From Rotaria macrura (taxonomy: Eukaryota > Rotifera > Eurotatoria > Philodinida > Philodinidae), in contig OENT01000477.1 of assembly GCA_900239685.1 (NCBI GenBank), positions 8,922 to 72,921 of the forward strand: a stretch of 64,000 nt of DNA, written 5' to 3'. The position numbers were made by a program, and so were the translations under genes. Below, one piece after another: positions 13,803-25,639 of this stretch. Every line of letters begins with the position of its first letter. The stretch's first letter is position 1. The notes beneath the pieces were generated by a model that was not told where the DNA came from, made no database searches, and was given only the letters and a program-made list of their open reading frames with translations.

Positions 13803-16800
13803 TCAAGTTTTTCGTTCTGCTTCCTCTGCTCTCTGCAACTTTGCTTTGACATTCTGAATATGACTTGTATTGTTACTGAATCGTTCTAATAGATGAATCG
13901 CTTTTTTGTACATATTGTCTGCTTTTGTTGATGAATATCTGTCAACCTCTCTCCCATAAGCGGTATCTTGCATGTAATAGTCACCTAATTTCTCATAGGC
14001 ATCAATCAAATGACCACATAACAAAATATTGTCGTGTTCAAACTGTTCCATAGCGTGGAGAATTTCTTTGAGAGTCGTATCTGAATCATGTACGAGTTCA
14101 AGAACTCGACTCGACAAAGTGCCTTCTATCTGTTTAATAATCGAGCGCCAATAAGTTTCAGCAGCCGATAGATTACCAATATCGAAAAGAGAGAGACCAA
14201 TATATGATCCTTTGCTATTTTTCTGTTCGGTTTCAAGACTTGCTTGAGCACACATTCGCCAATGTTCAGTCGCTTCGTGATCATCCGTACCTTTACCATA
14301 CTCGTGTAAGAAGTCCATGGCCAATTGAGACAATAGATGACGATCCAAAACATTGAATTTTGGCAAATATGCAATTAAACTATCAGCAACTTCTTTACCA
14401 AACCTATCGGGATGTAAATGATGTTTGTAGAGACGTAGAATGTTATAATAGCACACACCTTTCATATTCATGTCATCGGTACTCATTAACAATGCCTTAT
14501 AGTGTCGTACAGCACTCATTGAAGATTCATGACTAGTACCACTGAGACCATGTGCATCGTCAATATCATCCAACTCATTGTCACGATGCATGGTGACTAA
14601 TTTCAAACGCATTTGATCGGCTTCATTCGGTAATGCCAATTTGATGTAGGTATCAATAATTTGTTTAGGCTTGAGTTTACACTGCAGAAAAGCACTCAGC
14701 AAATTTTTCATGGTATCGACCAAGTCAGTTTTTAATTGAGGATTTGTGCTCTCTGATTCTGATGCATAGAAACCAAAAGCTGCCACATAAGCTCTGATAG
14801 CTTTGAGATAACAAGACAATCGGCTATGGATATTAGCACATTGAAAATATGAATCTGCCAATATTGGTACATCCGAGTCTTTTCGTGCAACTATCTTTTG
14901 AATTTCACTGACCAATGAATGAACTAATTTCGGTAATACAGGTAGTATATGTTGTTGATTGATAGTATATGAAGCCTGATCTATTTTTTCTAATTCTATC
15001 TTGAAAATATTTTCTTTTGATATCTTCTCTCCGCGCCTTTTGATATCTTTCTCATATAATTTAATCGCCATGTCAGAATCGTTTACGATAAGATAAGCTT
15101 CTGCTATCGATCGATAATCAGAAGCATCATAATCTATGGGAAAGCATTAAAAACCTAACTTCAATATAGATTTTTGACTAACCTGTATCAGTGGTGTTTA
15201 CATTCAATTCGTTAAACTCCTTTCTATCAGAATTTGAAGTTTTATCTTCGGAAAGTTGATTTGAAGCATCAGTGATGCTGCTATTATGATGCTTATCGTT
15301 GCCACTTGAACTGGAACTTTTTGGGCGCCAATTCGTATTGCTTTTCAACCCTTTTGCTAAATCGAGCTGCTTTTGTATGATCTGTTTAAGGTGTTTGTTT
15401 TCCAGAATGGATGGATGCAGTAATAATGCTTTATAGGTTTTTTCAGCTTCACTCCATTTATGACACACATTACTCAAGTGACTAACTGCATAAAAAGCTG
15501 AAATAGATTTATTACCTAAATCGACAGACTTTTGTAAAGCTTTAAGTGCCTCAGCATGATCATCTAGTTTTTCGTAATAAACACTGATCTTTTCGTAGAG
15601 TACGGCTTCTTCTTTTTCAAGAGACTTGTCATGTGAGACAAGTTTTGCATATATATTAAGTGCTACAAAGTAGCCATCTTCTTCAGTTTGTGCAATGCCC
15701 AATAGGTCACCAAGATAAACATAACATTGCGCAAGATGATGAAGATTGTCCACGATGATTGAAACATCATGCAAAAGTGTCTGTCTATCATTCGTATCGA
15801 AGAACGATGATGGTAGTTGTTTACTATAAAGATTCACAGTCTCCGTCATTTCGACAATCGCTTCTTTGAAATCCTTTTTCCTTGCTCGATATCCCGCTAT
15901 ATGTTGGTGCATACTTGCTTGAGCCATCCATATGTCTACCGATTCCTCTGAATCGTCTCCTTCTGGTATCTGGAAGTTATTTTCATCTTCATCGGAAAAA
16001 TTATTTGTCTCGGCTATCCCATATTTTTCCATTGCGTTCGATAATTCATCCATGTCACACATAATATCACCCATAGAATAATAAATCCTTTTCATTTCCG
16101 AATTATTATTCGACAAATTTAAAGTGTACACTTCTAGTGCACGTTCATATGAAATTAATGCTTCACGGTAATGAGATCGACGAATATCGCCTATGTCAGC
16201 AGTTTCACCTTGCAATGTTTCTGCTTTTTGAACATAAAACTCAGCTTGAAGTATAAAATCGATAGCTAAACTAGGATGATACTGTGATAGACTGCCTTAT
16301 TTCAACGCAATCGATTGCTCTATAGAATAACTGAAACTCTTGTATTCTTGCTGCCTTATACAATAACGAGCTAATGTATCGAGAACGATGGCTTTTAAGC
16401 AAATGTATTTCGTATCTGAACCATACACCTTCAATGATCGGCCGAGCTCTTGTAATTGAAGAATAGAGTTTTTGTTTTTTTCGCAATCGATTCGAGCTAG
16501 TTTAACTTCGACATCGAGCACAAGATCGTCTTTATCTGTACCTGGTTGGATAAACTCTAAAGCCCGATTGAAATTCTCAATAGCTTTGTTGTAGTCCTGC
16601 CGTCGTTTGAATATGTCGGCCATGAGAAGAGAAGCAACAAATAATATCTTTTCATCCGATTGTTGTTTCAATTCTGTCGCCTTAGTTAAAAATTCAATGG
16701 CACTATGCTGATTATGCAATTTAGCATACAGAATCCCTAGACAGATGTTTGCTGAGAATTGATTCAGGTCATTTTTTTTCTCATCATTTGTATCTCTACA

Positions 16801-18747
16801 ACATTAATCAAATAGATCTCAATTGTAATAGGAAAAGTTTTACCTCGATAAAAGTGTATAGTAATTCGCAGCTTTGCGATACCATTCATGAATAAAGCGA
16901 TTATGTTCGGTTGTCAGTATCGACACGTTTCCATCTGTAGTCACTAATAAAGTCCGTTCAAGTCGAGCTTTTCTCTCGAATATGTAAGCATCTTTCCATA
17001 CTTCGATGGCTTTGTCGAAGAGCTTATTTGATGCGTAACACGCACCGACAAGTTCATATAGTGAACTTAGACTTGCTTGTGTAATAGAACTGTTTAGTTC
17101 GAACATATTAGCTTCTTGTTTCTCAATTAATTTTTGTACCGTCGGATCATTAAAACATTTCGTAACTTCATTGTAGGACTTGTTTTGTGAAAACGCAAGC
17201 ATTATATTGATGTAGGTTTGCATCAATTTCGGATCACCATCCGATAGAATACTTTTGTAAAGTTTTAGTGCTTCATTGTAAAAGTCTTCTGGATGACGTC
17301 CGTTCGTGCTACTTTTGTGAACGCTTAGTAAGCGGCCATAGTTCGTCAAAAATTCAGCTTTCATCAAAGACAGTTCCAAAGCGTCGTGTGCAATTCTGTT
17401 TGTGCCTTGTTTGAAAAACTTTTCAGCATTTTTATAGAATTTCTCGGCTTCATCGTATCTCTTTTGTTTATGATGAACGTAACCGATGTTGCTGTAAATT
17501 GAAGCTAGACATTGTTGATTCGATTTGGGCTCGCGCAATTGCATTCGCGACGCTTTATCAAACGTTGCCTCAGCTTCATCCAAATAACTCAGGCCAATAT
17601 AGGCTAAACCAATATTATTATGAATTTCAGCCAGTGCATTATTGTTTGAATATTCGAGTCGTGCTTGCGTATTAAGTGCCTGCTTGAATGCTCTGAGGGC
17701 ATCACCATGAAGACCTTGTCGAGCGTAGGTCAAGCCTAAACAACTGTAGACACCGGCAAGACTTATATCATTGGCGAGTACACCACCGTCACATGCTTGA
17801 GTCAGAAGAGACGTGAGATATTTACGTGCCGCTCGATACTCACCTAACTCGACGAGATAACGAGCAAGTAAGACGGCACGACCTGACGGTGAACAGTTCT
17901 CCACTTTAATTCGTATATCTTCGGCAAGAGATTTGTCAATCTCACAGGCTGTTAGAAGAATGGTGTAGTAATTCTCACCTTCGATCGGTTCTAAAATCTT
18001 TTCGACCATGAATGAAGATCCCATACTGAAAAGAACCTCTTTCTCTTCTGGATGAAATGATATTCGATCTATGTAAGCAAATGCTGTACATGGTACGTGA
18101 GGTTTCACGCTGATTACAAACAAAACTCTTGCGTTGTTTTCATAAACTCTTTGTTTCTGAGCATATCCCTTAGCAATTTTAATGTCAGAAGTGGTTGAAA
18201 CGAAACCGAGTAGTGTTATAAATTGACTTTTCTGTCTTTTCCCCATCATTTCCAATTGCATCTGGTTGATGTTGTCCGCTCTATAGAAAGTGTGTCCAAT
18301 ATCGCCTTCTTCTTTTTTCTTCTTCTGATACATGAAATCAATCATTCGACAAAGGTCACTGAGATAATAACGATATGACATGAGTAATTCGAAATTTTCA
18401 AGACGCACTATTGAGTTAATCTGATAATAGATGCTTGCTTTGTCACACGAATACCACCAAATTGCATTACCGAAATTGGGCTGATCATCGCCTGTCTTTG
18501 ATGGTATGAGCTCATCCTAAGTGCATTTCAAAAATGAAAATTCACTTTAAAATCAAAGTCGTCGATCAATTCATAGGATTACCTGTTCACTTTGTGTTCT
18601 CAACCGATTAAGTTTATAAGACATCTTGAAAACTTCTACATACAGTTTCTTCATATCCCATTCTTGCTTTTTTTCTAAATCAAACTTTTTTGCCTTTTCA
18701 TCATCAACTGATTCTGAAGGTATTTTCGTCTTGGCCAGATACTTGGT
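13803..18747 (-). CDS. ADP-ribosyltransferase fused to TPR repeats, with an in-frame stop
   Basis: Predicted mono-ADP-ribosyltransferase (R-S-E class) followed by a long TPR scaffold. Four exons were resolved: 18747-18583, 18516-16844, 16795-15183 and 15133-13803. They are separated by GT-AG introns of 66, 48 and 49 bp, all phase-consistent, and sum to 1594 codons. The ART domain has an AIWWYSCDKASIYYQIN segment just upstream. Catalytic motifs are the Arg of FYRAD (18280-18282), STTS in GFVSTTSD (18187-18198) and E-K-E in HPEEKEVLF (18037-18045). The E-x-E form is typical of arginine-specific enzymes. From about 17.9 kb on, repeated helical pairs such as NIGLAYIGLSYLDEAEATF and NIGYVHHKQKRYDEAEKFY are clear TPRs, and degenerate TPR-like helices continue to the C-terminus. 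The C-terminal exon is otherwise unrecognised. A TAA at 16297-16299 interrupts exon 3, so the locus may be a pseudogene, a null allele, or alternatively spliced. Candidate 5' exons lie 3.3 kb upstream. Confidence 0.8.
16297..16299 (-). other. In-frame TAA inside the TPR region
   Basis: The reverse-strand frame is open for TPR-like sequence on both sides of this TAA without a shift: SIEQSIALK before it and GSLSQYHPSLAIDFI after it. The continuing frame suggests a single-base nonsense change, not an exon end. A weak alternative is a non-consensus intron with a GTTTCA donor that would remove it; no strong donor is present. If translated as is, the product would keep the ART domain and first TPR block and lose the last ~840 residues. 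Confidence 0.7.
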
Positions 18748-19928
18748 CTACAAAAACAAAGATCTTTTATTATCGACCGAAAATCGTACAGTCATACAAG
18801 CCAGCGACGCTTCTATATCAGATACGTTCAAGGTTCAATTTTTCTGAATTCGCACATGATCAGCCGTTCGTTGCTCACTTTTCATACCATTATTCTTGTT
18901 CTTTTGAACTTTTATTATCAGAAAGCAGCATAGCAGAAAATTTTCAAAATTGTAGAACCTTAGTAATGGCGATAATGTATACTCTATACTTTTACCTAGT
19001 TTTCACCTATAAATAGGTATTTGTCTGGCCATCATGTGTGGAAAATTTGATGTATTTCTATGAAATACGATCTGTCCGGAGTGTTAAAGCTTATTCTTCA
19101 CACCTACCTTCAATGATAACTAACGTTGGATTAGAATGGATATGAATTATTTTCTCGTTATTCCTGTGTATCGTAACATAAAACAGGATGGGAAAGTATC
19201 TTCTAAAACACGTTAAAAAATTGGTATTTTAGAGATTAAGAAGATTAGAAACGTCATGTTTTAAAATTAAGTATGTGACAGCTCTTGCTCTTGGAAACAA
19301 GAGCTATTCAAGAGATCAATCTTGTACAATCTCATCTTAGTTATATTTTCAGCTCAGAACTCTTATTCTGATTTTGTAAATTTGACTTTCAGCTAAAAAA
19401 AAGGTTTTTTCAGTTGGTGAAATATTTTGTAAAACCAGTAACACTTCATAGATGCTCAAGTTTACAAAAGAGAAACTATAGCTCACCAGAGCTTTGAAAC
19501 TGCAACCGTCACACACATACGCAAAAATGCCATCAGAAATTTTTCTCTTCAAAATACCATACAAACGAGAGATATCGATTGCTACACGCTCTCCATACTA
19601 GAGCAGACTTCGACAACTTTTTATAGACAATTTTTCTATGACTTTATAACGGTTTATAGTACACTTCTGCGATGAACGATAGTTCATGACATTTCTATCA
19701 ATTAACATCTTTTGGTTGATATCGGTGTAGCAATGAAAAGGCTGATGCATACAGATATTTGAGGTCTCTTATCTACCCATGTCCTTAAAATCAACCCAAA
19801 AGTCTTGATTAATTCCAGCTCATCGAAACAATAATCGCTGACTTTTCGCGATTATTTCAGAGATTTTTATGATAAACGGTGATTTTATACGAGATTTCAT
19901 CCTCCACTGGTTCATATTCTTTAGAATC

Positions 19929-20312
19929 AAGGCAGACCTGAATTCGGAAACACGCTTAGAAGCATCATTCGAAACTGCGATTGTCACTCATTTACAGAGA
20001 TTAATGTAACACAAAATACGCATCTTTTGTGCAAAATTTTGACTTTCAGGGTGTGAAAACATCGAAGAATGCAAAAATGAAGTGTTTAGACACACTGATT
20101 ATAACTTACGAAATGCTTCTAGAATAAGAGCACGTGAAAACGCTCAATTTTTGAAATTTCGACGTTTTCGTACCCTTAAATTGAATATTTTGCGCAAAAA
20201 ACGAATTTATTGCGTTTTATAAATCCTCATGAATGACTCACCATCATGATTCCCAATTGGTGCATTTAAACGTGTGTTTCCAAACTGCTGTCTGCTTGGA
20301 TATTTTATTGGT
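19929..20312. repeat. Imperfect terminal inverted repeat, possible decayed MITE
   Basis: The left end reads AAGGCAGACCTGAATTCGG then AAACACGCTTAGAAGCAT. The reverse complement of the right end reads AAGCAGACAGCAGTTTGG then AAACACACGTTTAAATGC. The ends match over about 35-40 bp with substitutions and lie about 380 bp apart. No target duplication is apparent. It may be a decayed insertion that helped lengthen the surrounding putative intron. Confidence 0.35.
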
Positions 20313-21317
20313 TCTTTTTCAAATGTACATTTCTAGTTTGTCTTCAATTAATTTTTTTCTGCTTTGAAAACTCAAGCAGATAATTTCGTACGATCTGCCC
20401 GATGTCGAACTATTCCGATTCTCAGTACAACATCCCAGTGTAGTCCTCTCCCGATCATGATCGGAATAGGCATTTTCTTGATAGAGAAATAATCAAGAAA
20501 TAATCTATGTAAAAAAGTATATTTCGAAAACTTATATGTTATGCATTCAACGGTGTTGCTTATGTATTCCTTTGTTTTAATGGCAAAACGGAGAATGAAT
20601 AATGAGCAGACAGAAAACGAATAATATACAACACTTTTTACACTGGAGTGCACTACGCATTGCCTAAGGACAGATAAACCCAGCGCATGTCTGCTAAGTG
20701 TCTTCATATCTTTTCGCATTACATTGAAAAGCTGATTATTTGTTTAATTTCAAAAACATTTTTATTAAAAGTTTAGACACTCATATTGTTTTACATGAAC
20801 GTTTTATGCAATAAAAATAAAAGTAAAATAGTCCAATGAAACCTTAAAAAGTGAAACAAGCTGTGGTTTTTGCGAAAAAGTTGTTCTAAAATATAATTCC
20901 AAGCTATTTCTTAAAATTTAGCAATTTCATTCATGTCTCAGCAGTGGCATTATTTTTAAAATGAAAGCTTTTTTGTATGCTGCATTTTCCAAATTATTTT
21001 TATTACTATTTAGGAATTATATTTGACTCTCCATCCGATAAAAGTCGAGGTATTTCTTATACAACTTGATAGTTCATTATTGATAATACAAATTAAATAT
21101 CGAAGGTCATTATTTTGTACTGATTTATCGATGATATTTGAAATTCAACTCTTCTCCCACAATCATGATAAAACCTGATATAATCACTGGTATTTTAAAG
21201 AAATACGACCAATCCCAATTTTATGCTGAGCTATTAGAAAATCCCAATATCAGGGTCGAATCTTCGAGACATGGGTAACCTTTCCCTTCAACTTCAAATT
21301 TTCGGCATGAATACAGG

Positions 21318-21333
21318 TATATATATATATATA
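21318..21333. repeat. (TA)8 microsatellite
   Basis: Sixteen bases of alternating T and A follow ATACAGG. It is a simple-sequence tract with no further significance seen. Confidence 0.9.
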
Positions 21334-22052
21334 CAAAAATAAAGCTATCTAGGCTTAAAACACAAGGTAAAACTTGAGAAACAAACGCTTAAAAAGTGCC
21401 ATGCAGGAGCAATGAATAGTTTAACAAGATTACAGAATGAAACTATATCGATTCCGGCAAGAGAAAGAGCAGGAATGAAAAAGAAAAGAAAGTTAAGTAA
21501 AACATATTGCAAAGCTAGATATCCAACAATAGAGTATTAAGTTTTACTACGCTTTGCGTTGTTTTTATAATAGATTTGTGGGAAACGATTTTTTTATAGA
21601 AAAAAAAAACTTCTTGAATGATCCTCCCATTTTAGTCTTTTAGTTTGAAGAGAACAAAATAGTCTTCCAAAGTTTATAACTTTAGTGCATCTTGACACAC
21701 ATCTATATTTCTATGCATGCCTCAAAGCCTCTTTATACTTCTTTCTACTTGTAAGTATGGATGCACTCAAAACCCATGCGTCCACTACACACCCATACTT
21801 ATAACAATCCTATAAAATTCTGCAAATAATCAGTGGAATCTGAAGGAACAGATGCTTATCTGAATGGTATTCAATATTTTCGAAAATTTACGATATGTAT
21901 TCAGTGATAGTAGATTAACATTTTCCACTACCATTGTTAATAAATTTCATCATATCCATGAATCCATCGCATTCATGGGTAATTACAACCGAATTAAAAG
22001 AAAGATAGGTCTCGAAATAGCGAAATATCTTTGTACTTCAAAATATTCGTAC

Positions 22053-22574
22053 CTGTTTCATTAGAATTATTCGCTCATTTTCGATGTAAAGATCACATGT
22101 TTTCGCAATATCTGCTTTCGCGAGTTTCATGTCGAAATCCACAAATGGATTGATTTCGTCGTTGTTATTTTTACCATCGTTCATATGCAGAAAAATTTCT
22201 TTCATACGTCTCATTCATATATACGTCATCGATTCGGGACTTAATTCATCAAGAGACTGTTTTCTTCCATCGAACAATTTGAGAGGCAAAGAACTTTCTT
22301 CAGCAACTGTACCCTCGAGATTTTTCTCGTCAAGAGTCCTCTTATCATCGCTTGATTGTGCTTTGCCGGGTGTAATTGGAGGCAATGGATCTTTCTTATT
22401 CAGAGTTTTTGCTTGGTTTTCTTGTTCACGTAACGAAACATCAGGAGTTGTTGAATTAGAAGACACGTCGTTTCTTACAGAATTCGATTCATTCATTGTT
22501 TTTACTCCATTTCCATACGGCTCTTCTGTTCTTGGACTGTTCCGAGTGATTCTTGTAGTTGTTGATTGCCACAT
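22053..22574 (-). CDS. Candidate 5' exon(s) of the ART-TPR gene, with an in-frame TGA
   Basis: The reverse strand opens with ATG at 22572-22574 and encodes a hydrophilic, Ser/Thr/Asp-rich, probably disordered N-terminus of 119 residues. A TGA follows at 22215-22217, then the same frame continues from an ATG at 22212-22214 through a KEIFLHMNDG start and a charged segment ending ERIILMKQ. There a GTACGA donor occurs at phase 0 (last exon base 22053). The phase fits the acceptor at 18748, which suggests these are the first coding sequences of the ART-TPR gene. The TGA leaves three readings: a nonsense change, translation starting at 22214 with the upstream frame acting as a uORF, or an unrelated small gene. 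No domain is recognised. Confidence 0.4.
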
Positions 22575-23699
22575 AGCTACTTAAATAGTACAATGTGAGG
22601 ATCACTATCGTCACGGTGTGCCACTCAGAATTTTTTCTATCTTAGATTGATGAAATATGTTCACACTTTATTTCAAATGTAGTACTTCATAACACGAGAA
22701 AGTAACAGAGAAATAAAAAGTCGACGAGTCAATGTTTGATGATGAATGCTTTCGTACAGTATTGAGTTGTACTGTAAAAACATTTGTTCGTTCTTTCTGT
22801 TCCAAACATCTCCATGACATCATTAAAAGAATGAGTTTTTTGGCTGCTGTGATGCAATGAAAAAAGCAGCCTTGTGAAATCAGTTTATGACAATTTCTGT
22901 TTTTTACATTGTTTATCAAGCTCACATCGATGGTAACATTGAAATTAGAAAATGGTTAAGTAAATCAACGTAGTCATCAAGGAGAACGTTAAATTGAAAG
23001 ACATAAAAGTTTACTTCCATGGGCAAAAATCACCACTGTTTACCCATAAAGAAATGAGAGACACTATCTAGAAGATGGATGATTATACTCTTAAGTGTGT
23101 ATCGTAAATTCATCTCCTAGCTGGAATTTTATTTCTGCTAACTTGTGTGTCTCGAAACGATCATGGTGCAAAAATAGTCAAATGTCTTGAGATATAGTGT
23201 GGGAAAATGTCAATTTCACTGAGACTTCAATTTTTATTCGCAGTTGACGCATAGTTTCAGCTTCATACGGTTTCAAAGTTGGAGCAGACTTAAATTAAAG
23301 AGTAATGCCACAATTAAATATCAAAGATATATTTTCGAATTTGATCACGAATTAAAATACTTTCTATAACTAAGAGGAGAGCAGAATGGTTCAAAGGTAA
23401 AAGACCTCCACCTGTCACACTTATGTCTATTCAACTGAACCAATTAGATTCACCGTATTTTTAAATGATGAAATTCCTGACACTTTAGCCGGATGCAAAT
23501 CTGTACAATATTACATTCTTCCGAATATTGAAGTTATTCTTGCTACAATAGTGCTTTAGAATTATATTTCCCTTTCTAAATTGGTATTAAAACCAGCGCT
23601 GCTACTCCGTCACCAAGTCCATCCTTTCTTCTGCAGCTGTGAAGATCGTCAGATGAAAAAACTATCTTATGCTTAGTACGAAGATTTCACACATTGGAT
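22575..23699. other. No recognisable gene
   Basis: AT-rich non-coding DNA. It may contain the promoter of the reverse-strand gene that begins at 22574, but no TATA or other element stands out. A tRNA-like fragment around 23385-23440 (AATGGTTCAAAGGTAA and CCTCCACCTGTCAC) lacks a foldable acceptor and is not called. Confidence 0.45.
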
Positions 23700-23734
23700 A
23701 ACCATGTAAATATTTTTGGCCTCGAAACGCGTTT

Positions 23735-24000
23735 GAAAGCAGTTAGTAGGTAAAATCCATTTAAACACGTTAAATGTTTTTCGGACACGCCTTGAGACGG
23801 TGTTCGTTATTTTTCTAATCGTTCTTTAACGTATTTTGTAGAAAACCTTCATCCAAACGAGTTTCAAAATATTTGTAACCGCGTTTCAATACGGTTCACG
23901 TTAAACTGCGTTTGCATGCGTCCTATAAACCTTTATAAATGCGTCTCAAAAAATTTTATTGTCAAACAACGTTTCAACGCATCGATTTTACGTTTCGTGT
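23735..24000. repeat. Cluster of degenerate GCGTTTCAA-type motifs
   Basis: Variants of a 9-12-base motif recur about ten times in both orientations. Examples are ACGCGTTTGAAA, AAACACGTTAAA, ACGCCTTGAGACG, ACGAGTTTCAAAA, CGCGTTTCAATACGG, ATGCGTCTCAAAA and ACGTTTCAACGC. The cluster sits immediately before the transposase-like frame at about 24003, so it could be the left subterminal region of that element. Transposase-binding subterminal repeats are known in several transposon groups, but no clear counterpart was found at the right end. Confidence 0.4.
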
Positions 24001-24712
24001 TAACATGGGGAAAGCAAACAAACAAAGAAAATTACAGTCAAGTATTTTTTACAAGAAAAAGTTTCTCTTCAAATCATAAATAGTATTATTAACAAGTACG
24101 AAGAATTTGGCTGTTTTGGTGAAAAGCCATGATCTAGTCGTCCTAAGAAATTATCTCATGGGAAATTAACAAGACTCAAGCGTCTTACAAATTAAAATAA
24201 CAGGAATTTCTTTACATCAATTAGTGCCAAAATTAAAAGTTAGCTATCAAACAATCGCTAACCGTTTGAAAGCTATGGGTATCTGGTATTATAAAAAATA
24301 ACGAGCACCAAAATATACGGACCGACAGCTCGAAGAAATTCCAACATGCGCAAGTCGATTATATCGCATGTTGTCCAACAGTGATTTTCAAAAAATAATG
24401 CATGATGAAAAATATTTCTTATTACAAATTCAGTTTGTATCAACTAACCGTGGATTTTATACGTCTGATAAACGTACTACACCAACACAAATAAAATTTA
24501 ACAGAATCCGGAAATTTGAATCAAAAAATATTATTCTCGACTGCAATATCTGAAAGTGGAATTTCGAAACCGTTCTGTCAAAACAAAAGCAAGCTGTTGA
24601 TCAAACAACGTATACTTAGATAAATGCATTATAGTACGCTTAATGCCATTTATTGCAAGTCGTCATAACAAAGAAAAAGTATTGTTTTGGCCTGATTTAG
24701 CTTGCAGTCATT

Positions 24713-25334
24713 CAGTGGCGACGGAAGACTATTGTTTATGCTGTATCTAAGCTTCAGAGCATGGGACCCAAATGGAACTTGAGGAGGATGAAATTGGACC
24801 CAAATGATGAGTTTTTATGAAAAATATCTTCCGATTGGAGATTGCGAAAAATCAGTTTTTTTTCCCGAGTCTCACCTACAATTTTCTTCTTCTGTTATTC
24901 ATGTTCCATTTTTTAGAACTTAATAGTAAGCTACAACGAATTTCATCGATAGATTTCGAATTTCATCTAAAAAGGTTTATCGGTTCAGGAGTTATCATGT
25001 TTTGAGTTTTTGCTAAAATTTCAGCAGCATGTAGCAAATTTTTAAACCATGATAACTCCTGAATCGAGAAACTTTTTTAGATGAAATTTGAAATCTATCG
25101 ATGAAATTCGTTGTAGCTTACTATTAAGTTCTAAAAAATGGAATATGAATAACAGAAGAAGAAAATTGTAGGTGAGGCTCGGGATAAAAAACTGTTTTTT
25201 CGTAATCTCCAATCGGAAAATATTTTTCATAAAAACTCATCATTTGGGTCCAATTTCATCCTCCTCAAGTTCCATTTGGGTCCCATGCTCTGAAGCTTAG
25301 ATACAGCATAAACAAAATTCTTCCGCCGCCACTG
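24713..25334. mobile_element. 622-bp fold-back (inverted-repeat) element inserted in the transposase
   Basis: Two arms of nearly 300 bp (about 24713-25010 and 25037-25334) are inverted copies at roughly 95% identity by eye, around a loop of about 30 bp. Outer ends read CAGTGGCGACGGAAGA and, reverse-complemented, CAGTGGCGGCGGAAGA. The flanks are CAGTCATT on the left and GAGTCATT on the right, a 7/8-match target duplication, and removing the element restores continuity of the transposase. The CAG ends and ~8-bp duplication suggest a hAT-mobilised non-autonomous element. It has no coding capacity; similar open frames in the two arms are mirror images, not genes. Confidence 0.85.
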
Positions 25335-25578
25335 GAGTCATTATGATCAAAATGTCATGCAGTATTTGGATGAAAACGGTGTGTGATGCGTGCATGAAGA
25401 ATTTAATCCTCGAAATTATCCACAAGCACGTCCGATTGAAACTTTATGGTCAATACTGAAGGATATGGTACATAATCAATGCTGGGAAGCGAAGGGAATC
25501 AATCAAAAACAGAGAAAAATTACGAAAAGCTTGAAAGAAATCGATATAGAAATTGGCCAACAAATGTTTTCAGGTATC

Positions 25579-25639
25579 AGAGACCGAAAATGAATCGAAT
25601 CAAATCGAATTGAGAATTTTCTATTCGTTTCGGTCTCAG
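25579..25639. mobile_element. 61-bp inverted-repeat insertion with 9-bp target duplication
   Basis: The 9-mer TCAGGTATC occurs at 25570-25578 and again at 25640-25648. Between them lies 61 bp whose ends are inverted copies: GAGACCGAAAATGAATCGA on the left and, reverse-complemented, GAGACCGAAACGAATAGAA on the right. The middle holds a small GAATCGAATCAAATCGAATT repeat. Skipping the insertion and one copy of the 9-mer restores the transposase C-terminal frame, so this was an insertion event. It is very small for a MITE and may be an internally deleted element. Confidence 0.75.

Larger units (their letters stand above)
18748..22052. other. Possible large intron or spacer within the ART-TPR locus
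   Basis: About 3.3 kb without a convincing exon. It is bounded on the reverse strand by a GTACGA donor at 22052 and a TTTTTGTAG acceptor at 18748. Both exon edges are phase 0, so one intron joining them is possible, though far longer than the others in this gene. It contains an imperfect inverted repeat at 19929-20312 and a (TA)8 tract at 21318-21333. The reverse-strand frames at 19349-19564 and 20372-20719 show no family signal. Confidence 0.4.

Noticed and set aside
23385-23440. tRNA-Gly/Asp-like fragment
   Set aside because: D-loop-like and CCTGTCAC-like pieces are present, but no acceptor stem or TTCGA box can be folded around them.
24817-25230. Two similar ~62-codon ORFs on opposite strands
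   Set aside because: They are mirror images created by the inverted arms of the fold-back element, not a conserved gene pair.
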